Positions 7,473 to 16,399 of a stretch of DNA of 64,000 nucleotides are shown piece after piece. The first letter of the stretch is position 1; every line of letters starts with the position of its first letter. The notes beneath the pieces are model-generated. The model did no database searches and was not told where the DNA came from. It worked only from the letters and a program-made list of their open reading frames with translations. Source of the DNA: Verrucomicrobiota bacterium. GTDB taxonomy: Bacteria; Verrucomicrobiota; Verrucomicrobiia; Limisphaerales; JAEYXS01. The translations under genes and the position numbers were made by a program. The stretch is taken from assembly GCA_023431185.1 (NCBI GenBank), contig JAEYXS010000110.1, forward strand, positions 1-64,000, written 5' to 3'.

Positions 7473-9314
7473 TCAAATCTTCCCACTCTTCAACAACCCC
7501 TTCACCCGCTCCAACGCCCCTGCCGCGAACACCAGCGGATACAGTTTCTCGTAATACCAGAGCTTCGCGAAGTAGAAGCCGATGGGCGAAGCGTCACGTC
7601 CATGACCTTGTTCGGTCTGCTCTGCCAGCCATGTGGCACCGGCGAGCAATCGGGTCTGCGCGTCCGTCGTTTTTGCCAGTTTGCCACTGACCAAAACTGC
7701 CGCGAGCGCTTCCACGGCCAGCGCGGTTTCTTCGAGTGAAGCCGGACCGGCTTTCGTGCCGCCCCAACTGCCTTCGCTGCGCTGATTGGTCATCAGCCAG
7801 TTCACGCCGCGTTCGAGCGCTAAAGATTCTGCCTGATCCAAGCGGCCACTGAGTTCCGCCAGCGCGAGCACCACTTTCGCCGTGCCATACGTGGGGTTCT
7901 CGTCATCAGGTGCATGCTGGTTGCCGAACCAGAGCGGGAGCCAGGAGCCATCGCTTCGCTGCGTCTTGCGCAAGTAGCGCAGGCCGTTGCGGATGCCTTG
8001 CGCCACGTTGCTTTTCAGTTCGCCAGGCAGGCGTTTTTCCCATACGAGCCACGCACGCAAGGTATGCGCGGTGAGATCTTGGCTGCTGCGATCAAAGGGC
8101 AACGTGCCCCAGCCGCGACAGAAGGTCGGGATGCCACCATCACTGTTCTGCAAACCGAGCAACCAATCACACCCAGCCGCAGCGGCTTCCGTCACACGCG
8201 GCGATTCGATGCCCAAGTGATGCAGCGCGAGCAAAGCACCCGGTGTGTCATCCGCATCCGGCACGCCGCCAGGGAGGTCGGTCCACGCCCAACCGCCGGG
8301 CGCGGCGTTCGTGTAGGGATGCACGGCGCGGTATTGCTGGCCGAGCAACCAGTTGAGCAAGCGCTCGCGCTCTGCTGTGTCGAAATTCAGTTCATCGCCC
8401 GCCGCGAGACCGTTGATGGCGAGTGTGGTGACCCATGTGGCTAAGTTCGTATCGATGGGCCAACTGCCATCAGGCCGCATCGAGGCGCTGAGAAACTCCA
8501 CACCGCGTTTCGCCACGATGTGCTTGGGCAAACCCGCCGCTGCGAGACTCATGGTGACGAAGCTCGTGAGCGGTGTGGCCTCGAGAAAACCGCCGTTGGG
8601 CGGCTGGATGTTCGTCAGCACTTCCAGAGTTTTCGCGCGCGTGCGGTCGCGGAAGAAGCGCGTGATGGGGTTCCGCGTGGGCAGACGGTCGTGGCGTACT
8701 TGGCCGATGGCGATGAGCGCGGGCAACGCATAGCTCACCACGGGCAAACGGGCGGCGGCATAAAACTTCGCCGGCAAAGCAGCCAACTCGAAGGGCAACG
8801 GCATGACATGTTTCCACGCTTCCTTGCCGATGCCCAGACGACCCGCGATGGCGCACATGGTCAGGATGGGCACGGAGAAGGTACGATCCTTTCCGTAACG
8901 TTGCACGATGGCGGGCACGAGCTTGTCCGTCGTGACGCCGCCCGCTTTCTGCGTGAGCCATTTTTCAGCAGCGTTGACGGTCGCGCGGTATTTCTCATCC
9001 GCACCTTTCACCGAACCGAAAGCCGCCCAGCCGAGCGTGGTGGTGCTGATGTTGCTAAAACTGCGCGTGGTATCGCCCCAGCCGCCATCGGCATTCGCAT
9101 TCGCCGCGAGCCACTGGAGACCTTGTTGGATCTGAGAATCGTAACGCGTCTCGCCGGTCTGATGCGCCACGGTCGCCAGAGCGCAAACAGCCGTGGCGGT
9201 GGAGAGCGCGCTGGTGGAGAGTTCACCAGTCCAATGACCGGCGGCATTGCGTTCCGCAAGCAAAGCGGCTCGCACCGAAGCACTGGCACTTTCAATTTTC
9301 CCGGCGATATTCAC
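7473..9314 (-). CDS. Squalene-hopene cyclase-like terpene cyclase
   Basis: The 613-residue protein has the alpha-alpha barrel layout of squalene-hopene cyclases, with several QW-type repeats (for example DGGWGDT, DGSWPI, DGGIPTF, DGSWLPLWFG, EGSWGG). The acid motif DADDT near residue 350 corresponds to the catalytic DxDD that protonates squalene, and GGWAWTDLPGG precedes it as in the family. The length is close to the usual 630. No squalene synthase or hopanoid tailoring gene is adjacent, so the substrate could be another linear isoprenoid. The gene is convergent with the serine hydrolase across a palindromic element. Confidence 0.82.
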   Translation of the reverse strand: MNIAGKIESASASVRAALLAERNAAGHWTGELSTSALSTATAVCALATVAHQTGETRYDSQIQQGLQWLAANANADGGWGDTTRSFSNISTTTLGWAAFGSVKGADEKYRATVNAAEKWLTQKAGGVTTDKLVPAIVQRYGKDRTFSVPILTMCAIAGRLGIGKEAWKHVMPLPFELAALPAKFYAAARLPVVSYALPALIAIGQVRHDRLPTRNPITRFFRDRTRAKTLEVLTNIQPPNGGFLEATPLTSFVTMSLAAAGLPKHIVAKRGVEFLSASMRPDGSWPIDTNLATWVTTLAINGLAAGDELNFDTAERERLLNWLLGQQYRAVHPYTNAAPGGWAWTDLPGGVPDADDTPGALLALHHLGIESPRVTEAAAAGCDWLLGLQNSDGGIPTFCRGWGTLPFDRSSQDLTAHTLRAWLVWEKRLPGELKSNVAQGIRNGLRYLRKTQRSDGSWLPLWFGNQHAPDDENPTYGTAKVVLALAELSGRLDQAESLALERGVNWLMTNQRSEGSWGGTKAGPASLEETALAVEALAAVLVSGKLAKTTDAQTRLLAGATWLAEQTEQGHGRDASPIGFYFAKLWYYEKLYPLVFAAGALERVKGLLKSGKI

Positions 9315-9615
9315 GTTATAGTAATCCGCCTAACCCAACCGGCTTATCTAATAGCGACATGTTTTCTTTTGACCACAATGTCACAGTGGCAAAGCCCGTG
9401 GTTATTCTTCACGCAGCTAGCGTGAAAACCCAACGCGGTGCAACCAAAAGCTGTGCCATTTTGTCCCAGTTACTCGCGGAAACATCACCCATTTGGGTGA
9501 CTAGGCAAGGCAGAATCATAACTGGCATATACTCTGCTCATGGTCAGCCGTAAGTGGATCCGGGCTAAGCCCTCGCTGTTCGAGGACTTGGCCGGTTTCA
9601 TCAGAAGTAAGCCGT
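9315..9615. other. Divergent intergenic region with a perfect 16-bp palindrome
   Basis: These 301 bases separate the cyclase from the CBM48 gene. They contain a perfect palindrome, TCACCCATTTGGGTGA (9485-9500), of operator-like form, and a sigma-54-like site downstream of it. A 64-codon frame (9359-9553) and a 50-odd-codon frame starting at ATG 9540 were seen but show no clear protein evidence. Confidence 0.35.
9523..9538 (+). promoter_or_regulatory. Possible sigma-54-type (-24/-12) promoter
   Basis: TGGCATATACTCTGCT matches the -24/-12 layout TGGCAC-N5-TTGCW, with the GG and GC dinucleotides at the required spacing but two consensus positions missed. It lies about 80 bases upstream of the CBM48 start and 22 bases after the palindrome at 9485-9500. 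TATACT inside it could instead be a sigma-70 -10 box, but no -35 box was found at the right distance. Confidence 0.22.
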
Positions 9616-9933
9616 ATGTTTTTAGATCAAGCCCAAGGACGTGGTGGTTTCGGCCGCCTGGCCGCCCGGAAAACCGTCAAGCCGATCAATTTCTATTGTG
9701 ACGCACCCACAGCCAAAGCGGTTTTCATCGCTGGCGATTTCAATGACTGGTCCCTGACCGCCACGCCGATGAAGCGCGGCTTCGACGGGAACTGGAGCGT
9801 GCAGGTTCCTTTGCCGCACGGTCACCATCGCTACGTGCTGGTGATCGATGACGAACTCGCCCTCGACCCGCGCGCCAATGGCGTCTCGAAGAATGAGGAC
9901 GACTCCGTGGTCTCCCTCATGTCAGTAAGCTAA
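9616..9933 (+). CDS. CBM48/AMPK-type glycogen-binding domain mini-protein
   Basis: The 105-residue protein consists almost entirely of one early-set carbohydrate-binding domain related to CBM48, the AMPK-beta/isoamylase N-terminal type. The segments VFIAGDFNDWS, GNWSVQVPLPHGHHRYVLVIDDE and ALDPRANG are diagnostic. There is no signal peptide and no catalytic domain, so it probably binds glycogen or another alpha-glucan in the cytoplasm, perhaps as a partner subunit. The gene is monocistronic, with a terminator-like hairpin immediately downstream. Confidence 0.85.
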   Translation: MFLDQAQGRGGFGRLAARKTVKPINFYCDAPTAKAVFIAGDFNDWSLTATPMKRGFDGNWSVQVPLPHGHHRYVLVIDDELALDPRANGVSKNEDDSVVSLMSVS

Positions 9934-9954
9934 GTCTCTTCTCCGTTTTCACAG

Positions 9955-9998
9955 CGCTACGTCTCGTCTTTTTCAGACTGACGTAGCGTTTTGTTTTT
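9955..9998 (+). terminator. Rho-independent terminator overlapping the end of tadA
   Basis: CGCTACGTC (9955-9963) pairs with GACGTAGCG (9980-9988), followed by TTTTGTTTTT. It terminates the plus-strand CBM48 transcript. The hairpin lies inside the last codons of the convergent tadA gene, so coding and termination functions share the same bases. Confidence 0.75.
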
Positions 9999-10487
9999 GG
10001 CACGTTGCTCACTGAAGAAACTCTGGATGAGGTGACGGCATTCCTCCTCCCGCACACCCGCCGTGATCTCCGCCTTGTGATTCAAACCGGGAAAATGCAA
10101 GAGGTTCAAGGCTCCGCCCGCCGCGCCGCCTTTCGGATCGCCCAAACCAAAGACCACCCGCTGGAAGCGCACGTGCACGATGGCGCCCGCACACATGGGG
10201 CACGGCTCCTTCGTCACGTAGAGGGTGCAATCGTTCAAGCGCCAGTCACCCACCGCTTCCTCTGCCTGCGTGATGGCGAGCATCTCCGCGTGCGCCGTCG
10301 CATCCTTCAGCAATTCCACCTGATTGTAGGCCCGGGCGATGATGCGACCGTTCCGCACCACTACCGCGCCCACGGGCACTTCTTCCGCCTCATACGCCTT
10401 GAGCGCCTGCCGCAAGGCTTCGCCCATGAAGTATTGGTCGCTGTGCAGATCGATGATGGGTTCTTCTTCCGGCATGGGATAAATCAT
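9957..10487 (-). CDS. tadA: tRNA adenosine(34) deaminase TadA
   Basis: Zinc-dependent deaminase that converts A34 to inosine in the wobble position of tRNA-Arg. The 176-residue protein has the zinc/catalytic motif HAE at 66-68 and PCPMC at 95-99, with VPVGAVVV upstream and the VVFGLGDPKGGAAG segment typical of TadA. Its start overlaps the NUDIX stop (ATGA), so the two genes are translationally coupled. The C-terminal tail is charged and overlaps a terminator stem. Confidence 0.93.
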   Translation of the reverse strand: MIYPMPEEEPIIDLHSDQYFMGEALRQALKAYEAEEVPVGAVVVRNGRIIARAYNQVELLKDATAHAEMLAITQAEEAVGDWRLNDCTLYVTKEPCPMCAGAIVHVRFQRVVFGLGDPKGGAAGGALNLLHFPGLNHKAEITAGVREEECRHLIQSFFSEQRAKNKTLRQSEKDET

Positions 10488-11038
10488 TTAACAGGCGGCA
10501 GGATGGATTCTTCCACCGTCCATTCGTTGCGGCCATCCGCGTAGCAATGGCAATGCGCGGAGAAGAATCCGCCACGATGCGACCAGAACATCGGCCAGAT
10601 GGTCTCACGATCCGTTTCGGGCAGTTTCAGGGTCGCCAGTTCTTCGCGGTGGAAGAAGGCGAAGCGGCCTTCGCGATGTGGAGGCGGTACTTCCGTAAGC
10701 TTGCGCTTCACCTCGAAGAGGAACATCAACCAATGCGCCTGCCCGTGGTAACCATGCTCGCTCACGATGCCCGTCAGGTGTAGCTCGCTGGTCTTGAAGC
10801 TGAGGCCCATCTCCTCGTGCGCCTCACGACAGGCGCAAGCGTAGGGTGATTCGCCTAAGTCCGTCTTGAGCTTGCCACCGCATGGACTCCACAAACCGCG
10901 ATTCGGTTCCTGAGCGCGTTCCAGCAGCAGGATGCGGTCAGCGGCATCGAAACAATAGAGCAGCGTGGAAATCTTGTGCGGCAGCTTCACCGCTATGGGA
11001 GAAACTGATGCGCTCTGGCTGGAGGCCGCAAGACTCAT
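10484..11038 (-). CDS. NUDIX hydrolase (MutT-like)
   Basis: The 184-residue protein carries a NUDIX box ending in REAHEEMGL, preceded by GGKLKTDLGE; the G-to-E spacing is two residues longer than the G-x5-E consensus. Family members hydrolyse nucleoside diphosphates linked to another moiety, often oxidised nucleotides; the substrate here is unknown. The open frame extends to 11188, but ATG 11038 is preferred because the upstream part looks like an antisense image of the neighbouring gene's end. It is coupled to tadA. Confidence 0.85.
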   Translation of the reverse strand: MSLAASSQSASVSPIAVKLPHKISTLLYCFDAADRILLLERAQEPNRGLWSPCGGKLKTDLGESPYACACREAHEEMGLSFKTSELHLTGIVSEHGYHGQAHWLMFLFEVKRKLTEVPPPHREGRFAFFHREELATLKLPETDRETIWPMFWSHRGGFFSAHCHCYADGRNEWTVEESILPPVK

Positions 11039-11090
11039 GAGCCGCGAGTTAAGCAGTCTCACGCCAGCACCGCAAGCCAGCCATAAATGT

Positions 11091-11927
11091 TTACTTGGCA
11101 GGCACCGCCAGCACCGGGCAACGCGCCTCGCGCACGACCCTTTCCGTACTGGTGCCGCGCAGGGCATCCAGAAAACCGTTCTGCCCATCCGTGGCCATCA
11201 CGATGAGATCGGGCCGTTTTTCCTTCGCCACCTCCAGAATGGTGTCCACCACCGGACCACTGACCAGAAACCGGTTCACCTTCCACCCGGCATCCGTCGG
11301 CAATATCAAGGGCGGCCCTTGCTCCTTGTCGCTCATGTGGATGATGGTGATCTCTGCGTCAGTTACTTTGAGCAGATGTAACAGGGACACCGCCGCATCC
11401 AGCGCGATCTGCGGGTCCGGCTTGAAATCCACCGGCACCAGCACATGCTTCAGGGAAACCGTGCCATCCTCCACCGACACAAAACCCTCCCCGATGCGGG
11501 GCACGAACAACGTCTTCAGTTCGGCATACCGCGCCATCGGCGTGGCCGTGGGCTTGTGCAAGAGCCGGTCAATGCCGTCGTATTGATGCGTCGCCAGCAC
11601 CATCAGGTCCGCTGGATGATCGCGCAGATAATCGGCCACGGACGAGACCGGATCGTCCCCGGGCTTGGTGTATTTCACCACCTCCATCTTGCCCGGCTCC
11701 AGTTCCAACTGTTTCTCTGGCGGGAGCTGGTGCATCCAGTGCAAGACGGTCGCCCGCACCCTTGGAAAATCATCCCACGAGAAATCCTCCTTCGTTTTGC
11801 GGACATGGAGCAGGGCCAGTTGATCCTGTCCCGCAAGGGCAAGCCGCAAGGCGTGGGCAAAGGCGGACGCATCACTCTCGGAGAAATCCGTGGGATGCAA
11901 CACTTGGGCGTAGGATATATCGCTCAT
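11091..11927 (-). CDS. Tandem universal stress protein
   Basis: The 278-residue protein contains two UspA domains, about residues 1-145 and 160-278, each with the beta-strand opening (QVLHPTDFS, HVLVPVDF) of the fold. The second domain ends in a near-consensus ATP-binding loop (ATDGQNGF followed by RGTSTERVV), while the first has lost it. It is probably a cytoplasmic stress protein in which one half binds nucleotide. The gene stands alone upstream of the NUDIX-tadA pair on the same strand. Confidence 0.9.
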   Translation of the reverse strand: MSDISYAQVLHPTDFSESDASAFAHALRLALAGQDQLALLHVRKTKEDFSWDDFPRVRATVLHWMHQLPPEKQLELEPGKMEVVKYTKPGDDPVSSVADYLRDHPADLMVLATHQYDGIDRLLHKPTATPMARYAELKTLFVPRIGEGFVSVEDGTVSLKHVLVPVDFKPDPQIALDAAVSLLHLLKVTDAEITIIHMSDKEQGPPLILPTDAGWKVNRFLVSGPVVDTILEVAKEKRPDLIVMATDGQNGFLDALRGTSTERVVREARCPVLAVPAK

Positions 11928-12131
11928 GGCTGGAATTTGGTTTTAAGCCTACCAGAAACTGTCGCTTAGGGAAGCGCGTAACCAACCGTGGCTTGGCTTG
12001 TTCCGCCTCAAATTTGTGGCGGTCCGCTGTGACCAGACAAGGTATGTCAGATTCCAGATCGTGTCTGAACCGTAACTTGCTTCGCCGGTCCATTGGTGGA
12101 TAAACTGCCCGGTGGCGTGCGAGTTTGTGAC

Positions 12132-13160
12132 TTGAAACAGTTTGGTTTGCTGCTGCTGGCAACAGTGCTGCTGGCTGGGAACGGCTGTGACCAGAATCCG
12201 CCCTCAACTGCCGTACCCGGCACCAATGCGCCAGTCACCGTGGCTTTCACGCAGTCCGCCGCGGAGAAAGAATGGCTGGCGCAAGGCGAGGCGGGCGATG
12301 CTGAGGCGCAATTCCGTCTCGGGCTCCTTTATCTCAACGGCGTGGACAGCTCCACCGATCCGGCCCAAGCGACTGAGCGTTTCCGGGCCGCCGCCAACGC
12401 CTACCTGACCACGAACAGCACGGGTAACGCGACCTTTGCCCGCGCCAATCCGGATGCGGCCAAAGCGGTGATGTGGCTTACGCGGGCGGCCGAGCAGGGG
12501 CACAAGTATGCCCAACCCTTGTTGGCCGACCAATTTCGCGCCGGTAGAGGCACTCCGAAGAACGTCACTCAAGCCATCAAATGGTATAAGTTATCTGCGC
12601 AGGAGGGGAACCCATGGTCCGCCTATGAACTGGCCATGATCTATGCCAATGGCGAAGGCGATCACCGCAAGGATGTGGTCGAAGCGGTGAAGTGGTATCA
12701 CCAGGCGGCGGAAGCGGGCATCGTTTGGGCGCAGTACGAACTCGCCAGCCTCTTTGACAAGAGCAAGGACATCCCGCATGATTTCACTCAGGCCGCGCAC
12801 TGGTACGAAAAAGCCGCGCAACAGGACCATGACTGGGCCGAGTATGGCCTGGCCTACCTCTACTACACCGGGCGTGGTGTGGAGAAGAATCTTCAGACGG
12901 CTTACCAATGGTTCCAGAAGGCGGCCGAGCGCGGCAACCCCGAGGCGCAATACATGCTCGGCTATATGCTGAGCGAGGGGTTGGGCTGTGAGCGGAACCA
13001 GTTCGAGGCGGGCAAGTGGCTTTTCCTCGCCGTCAAAACGCAGGGCAAACCGCATCATCACGAGCACTGGCTGCTGGTGCGCGGCCGCCTCAGCGAGAAG
13101 GAACTCACGGAGATCCGCCTTCACGCCGCCCAGTTCAAGCCCCGGAAGAAAACCGGTTGA
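12132..13160 (+). CDS. Sel1-repeat (TPR-like) protein with N-terminal export signal
   Basis: The product contains about six Sel1-like repeats of roughly 36 residues (for example GDAEAQFRLGLLYLNG, AEYGLAYLYYTGRG, PEAQYMLGYMLSEGLG). These form an alpha-solenoid for protein-protein contacts, often in envelope processes. The start is uncertain: TTG 12132 gives a signal sequence ending LLAGNGC that may be lipid-modified, while TTG 12093 or GTG 12117 would add residues in front of it. No ribosome binding site decides the matter. It is convergent with gspF. Confidence 0.82.
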   Translation: MKQFGLLLLATVLLAGNGCDQNPPSTAVPGTNAPVTVAFTQSAAEKEWLAQGEAGDAEAQFRLGLLYLNGVDSSTDPAQATERFRAAANAYLTTNSTGNATFARANPDAAKAVMWLTRAAEQGHKYAQPLLADQFRAGRGTPKNVTQAIKWYKLSAQEGNPWSAYELAMIYANGEGDHRKDVVEAVKWYHQAAEAGIVWAQYELASLFDKSKDIPHDFTQAAHWYEKAAQQDHDWAEYGLAYLYYTGRGVEKNLQTAYQWFQKAAERGNPEAQYMLGYMLSEGLGCERNQFEAGKWLFLAVKTQGKPHHHEHWLLVRGRLSEKELTEIRLHAAQFKPRKKTG

Positions 13161-13180
13161 AGAACATCCGTGCTGCCTCC

Positions 13181-14461
13181 TTACTCGCCTGGCCGATTCC
13201 CGAAGTCGCCATCGATGATCACGGTGATGGGCAGGAACAGGGCGATGACGATGGTTCCCACGATCACCGCCAGGATCACGATCAACACCGGCTCCAGCAG
13301 TGAGGATAGCGCGGCGATGATGTTGTCAGCCTCCTGCTCCGCCGTGTCCGCAATCCGCAAGAGCATCTCCGGCAGGGCTCCGGTCTGTTCCCCGACATCC
13401 ATCAGGCCCATCACGATGGGGGGGAAGATGCGCGCGTTGCGCAGAGGCAAGGTGAGCGATTCCCCTTCCCGCACACTTTGATGCACGGCATCGATCGCTT
13501 CCGCGAGCACCAGATTGCCCGCCACCTCCCTCACGATCGCCAACGCTTGCAAGATCGGTACGCCACTCGCGATGAGCGTGCCCAACGTGCGCGTGAAGCG
13601 CACCAGCGCGAGCTTGCGCAGCAGATTGCCCAGCACCGGCAGATGCCAGCGCCGCCGGTCCCACCACCGCCCGATCAACGGCAGCTTGCGCAACAGGACC
13701 AGCAGCATCCACCCGCCGATGCAGGCCAGGATGATGGTCAGGAAGTGTTTTTGGAATCTGGCGGATACATCAAAGACGAACTGCGTGAACGCCGGGAAGG
13801 GCTTGCCTTCCATCAGATCCGTGAAGACCACTTTGAACTTGGGAATCACGAAGTTCATGAGCCCGGCGACGATCCCGAACGCCACCAGCAACACGGCCAC
13901 CGGATAGAACATGGCCGCGATCACCCGGCCCTTGATGCGCTCGGCCTTCTCCAGAAAATCGGCGAGCCGGTTCAACACCAGCTCCAGTACGCCGCCCATT
14001 TCACCCGCCTTCACCATGTTCACATAAAGTTTGTCGAACGTCTCGGGATGCCGTGCAAGCGCTTCGCTGAACGTGTTGCCGCCCTCGATGTCCTCGGCGA
14101 TCTCCCGGAGCAGCAGCAGTGTGCCGCCGCCCGTCTCCTGCTCCTGCAACAGACGCAGCGCCCTGAGCAATGGCATGCCTGCGTCCAGCATCGTGGCCAG
14201 TTGCCGCGTGATGGTGGCGAGCTGTTTGGGTTTCACCTTGCGGGAGCCGAAGGAGAGCTTGCGCCAGCGGGCAAAACCGGTGGCTGATTGGGCCGGTGTG
14301 GTCCCGGCTTTTCCTCGCTCGGTCTTGGTCTCGGTGACTTTGGTGGGGAACCAGCCCATCTCCTTGAGACGGGACACGGCTTCGAGTGAAGTGGCGGCGT
14401 CCAGTTGTCCCTTGTTTTCCCGGCCCTTGGCGTCCAGTGCCACGTAAGCAAAACGACTCAT
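13181..14461 (-). CDS. Type II secretion / type IV pilus inner-membrane protein (GspF/PilC family)
   Basis: The 426-residue protein has two T2SSF domains, about residues 75-195 and 275-400, and three hydrophobic segments, near residues 175-200, 235-255 and 390-415. The N-terminal FAYVALDAKGRENKGQLDA and the TRQLATMLDAGMPLLRAL segment are characteristic. It is the inner-membrane platform of a type II secretion or type IV pilus machine. No gspE, gspG or other partner is adjacent, as is common for dispersed systems in this phylum. Confidence 0.92.
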   Translation of the reverse strand: MSRFAYVALDAKGRENKGQLDAATSLEAVSRLKEMGWFPTKVTETKTERGKAGTTPAQSATGFARWRKLSFGSRKVKPKQLATITRQLATMLDAGMPLLRALRLLQEQETGGGTLLLLREIAEDIEGGNTFSEALARHPETFDKLYVNMVKAGEMGGVLELVLNRLADFLEKAERIKGRVIAAMFYPVAVLLVAFGIVAGLMNFVIPKFKVVFTDLMEGKPFPAFTQFVFDVSARFQKHFLTIILACIGGWMLLVLLRKLPLIGRWWDRRRWHLPVLGNLLRKLALVRFTRTLGTLIASGVPILQALAIVREVAGNLVLAEAIDAVHQSVREGESLTLPLRNARIFPPIVMGLMDVGEQTGALPEMLLRIADTAEQEADNIIAALSSLLEPVLIVILAVIVGTIVIALFLPITVIIDGDFGNRPGE

Positions 14462-14633
14462 AGACTTACGGTGTTAGTGATTTACTGACTGTAATGAATA
14501 GACAGGGCCGGATAGAAAAGCTCACGCGGTGAAGCGCGCACATGAGCTGGGAGCGCAGAAACGGTGAACACATTTCATCATTTCCACGACTATCGGTTTG
14601 CCCTCCGCATATCCCTCGCGCATCTTGTTGCGC

Positions 14634-15017
14634 ATGCCGACATTGATCGCCCATCCCACCCGCATCAAGGCCGTGGGCAATCGCCCCAAGATCATCGAGG
14701 AATTTATCGGGAATGTGACTTCCCACGAATCCCGCCTGAGCATCGCCCGCATGGTCAGCCTTTCCGGTTGGACGGAGCCGGGCCAGACGCCGGAGTTCGA
14801 TGAGTTCACCGTTGTGCTCAAAGGCATGCTGCGCGTCCTGCACGCGGATGGCGTCATTGATGTCCAGGCTGGCCAGGCCGTCATCACCAAGGCGGGCGAG
14901 TGGGTGCAGTACAGCACGCCCGGCGCCGAAGGGGCGGAATATATTGCCGTCTGCCTGCCTGCTTTCACGCCGGAAACGGTGCATCGCGATCCGCCGGAGG
15001 CCGCTCCTGAGCAATAA
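14634..15017 (+). CDS. Single-domain cupin protein
   Basis: The 127-residue product is a small cupin barrel of the kind annotated as EutQ-like or cupin_2: RMVSLSGWTEPGQTPEFDEFTVVLKGMLRVLH, then GQAVITKAGEWVQYSTPG. The usual first-motif histidines are poorly conserved, so metal binding is uncertain. ATG 14634 is chosen because the upstream extension (to 14598) has no family similarity. It is followed 60 bases later by a glycosyltransferase. A minus-strand open frame over this region (14466-15320) is a shadow. Confidence 0.75.
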   Translation: MPTLIAHPTRIKAVGNRPKIIEEFIGNVTSHESRLSIARMVSLSGWTEPGQTPEFDEFTVVLKGMLRVLHADGVIDVQAGQAVITKAGEWVQYSTPGAEGAEYIAVCLPAFTPETVHRDPPEAAPEQ

Positions 15018-15077
15018 TTTATCGGCCATTTTTATTCTGCCACTGGACACTTCAGGTTTTCGGCGGATAATTGCTCC

Positions 15078-16388
15078 GTGAACATCGTGCAGATAACGCC
15101 CGGTGCCGGGGGCATGTATTGCGGAAACTGTTTCCGCGACAATGCCATGGTCGCCGCGCTGCGGAAACAGGGTCATGATACCCTGATGATTCCGCTCTAT
15201 CTGCCGATGACGCTCGACGAGGAGAATCAGAGCAACGGCACGCCCATTTTCTTCAACGGTGTGAATGTCTATCTGGAGCAGCAGTCCACCTGGTATCGGA
15301 ACGCGCCCAAATGGCTCCATAAGCTATTGGCTTCACCCGCCCTTTTGAAGCTCGCTTCGGGCCGCGCGGCCAAGACCAAGGCGGCAGATGTCGTGGACCT
15401 GACCATCTCCATGTTGCGGGGCGAGGAAGGGAATCAGGCCCGCGAACTGGAAGAACTGATCGCCTACTTGAAACCACAGGCGCACCCGGATGTCGTCAGC
15501 CTCTCGAATGCCATGCTCATCGGTTTCACCCGCCGGATGAAGCAGGAATTAAATACGGCCGTCGTCTGCATGTTGCAGGGCGAGGATGCTTATATTGATT
15601 CCATGCCAGAGCCAGGCCGCTCGGCAGTGTGGCAGGTCATGCAGGAACGTGCCCGGGAAGTGGACCTGTTCATCGCACCCAGCCGCTACTTTGCCGCGCA
15701 GATGCAGGCCAAGATGAACATTCCGGCGGCGAAGATGAAGGTTGTCTACAACGGCATCAATCTCCTCGGCTATCCCGTGACGCCACCAGCCGTCACGACG
15801 AACACCCCCCCGGTCATCGGCTTCTTCGCCCGGATGTGCAAAGACAAGGGGCTGGACGCCTTGGTGGATGCCTTCCTTTCCCTTAAGCAACGCAACCGTG
15901 TTTCCGGGCTTAAGCTGCGCATCGGCGGCGGCTGCGGTCCAAGCGATGAACCTTTCGTGGAGCAACTCAAGGGGCGTATCCATCGCGCCGGGTTCATCGG
16001 AGATGTGGAATTCCATCCAAACGTCACGCGGGAACAGAAGCTGGCGTTCTTCCAAGGGCTCAGCGTGTTCTCTGTTCCGGCGCTGTACGGGGAAGCCTTC
16101 GGGCTTTATGTGATCGAATCCTTGGCGGCCGGGGTGCCGGTGGTCCAGCCCCGCGTGGCCTCCTTTCCGGAGCTGGTCGAGACGACGGGTGGAGGCGCGT
16201 TGTACGAGCCCAACAGTCCGGGTGCCCTGGCTAATGCGCTGGAGACGACTCTGACGGAAACGCGCCGCCTGCGAACGATGGTGGAGACGGGGCATCGCAT
16301 GGTGCATTCGCGTTTCAGCATCGAGGCGATGGCGCAACAGATGACGGCGGCGTTTGCGGAGTTGAAGCCGGAAACGGTTTCGCACTAA
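15078..16388 (+). CDS. Glycosyltransferase family 4 protein
   Basis: The 436-residue protein has a GT-B fold: an N-terminal acceptor domain beginning IVQITPGAGGMYCGNCFRDN and a C-terminal Glycos_transf_1 domain with GFFARMCKDKGLDALVDAF, the donor-site EAFGLYVIESLAAGVPVV and a final PFELV-like loop. Such retaining enzymes move sugar from nucleotide-sugar donors in polysaccharide or glycolipid synthesis. The start is GTG at 15078. It is followed closely by a thioesterase on the same strand, probably cotranscribed. Confidence 0.9.
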   Translation: MNIVQITPGAGGMYCGNCFRDNAMVAALRKQGHDTLMIPLYLPMTLDEENQSNGTPIFFNGVNVYLEQQSTWYRNAPKWLHKLLASPALLKLASGRAAKTKAADVVDLTISMLRGEEGNQARELEELIAYLKPQAHPDVVSLSNAMLIGFTRRMKQELNTAVVCMLQGEDAYIDSMPEPGRSAVWQVMQERAREVDLFIAPSRYFAAQMQAKMNIPAAKMKVVYNGINLLGYPVTPPAVTTNTPPVIGFFARMCKDKGLDALVDAFLSLKQRNRVSGLKLRIGGGCGPSDEPFVEQLKGRIHRAGFIGDVEFHPNVTREQKLAFFQGLSVFSVPALYGEAFGLYVIESLAAGVPVVQPRVASFPELVETTGGGALYEPNSPGALANALETTLTETRRLRTMVETGHRMVHSRFSIEAMAQQMTAAFAELKPETVSH

Positions 16389-16399
16389 GGTAAATCACC

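Noticed and set aside
9540..9695. A short frame starting MVSRKWIRAKPSLFEDLAGF overlapping the CBM48 start
   Set aside because: The first 25 residues look protein-like, but the frame runs out of phase into the CBM48 gene and has no ribosome binding site; left unannotated for lack of support.
14466..15320. A 284-codon minus-strand frame over the cupin gene
   Set aside because: The plus strand gives a recognisable cupin followed by a glycosyltransferase; the minus frame has no domain and overlaps both.
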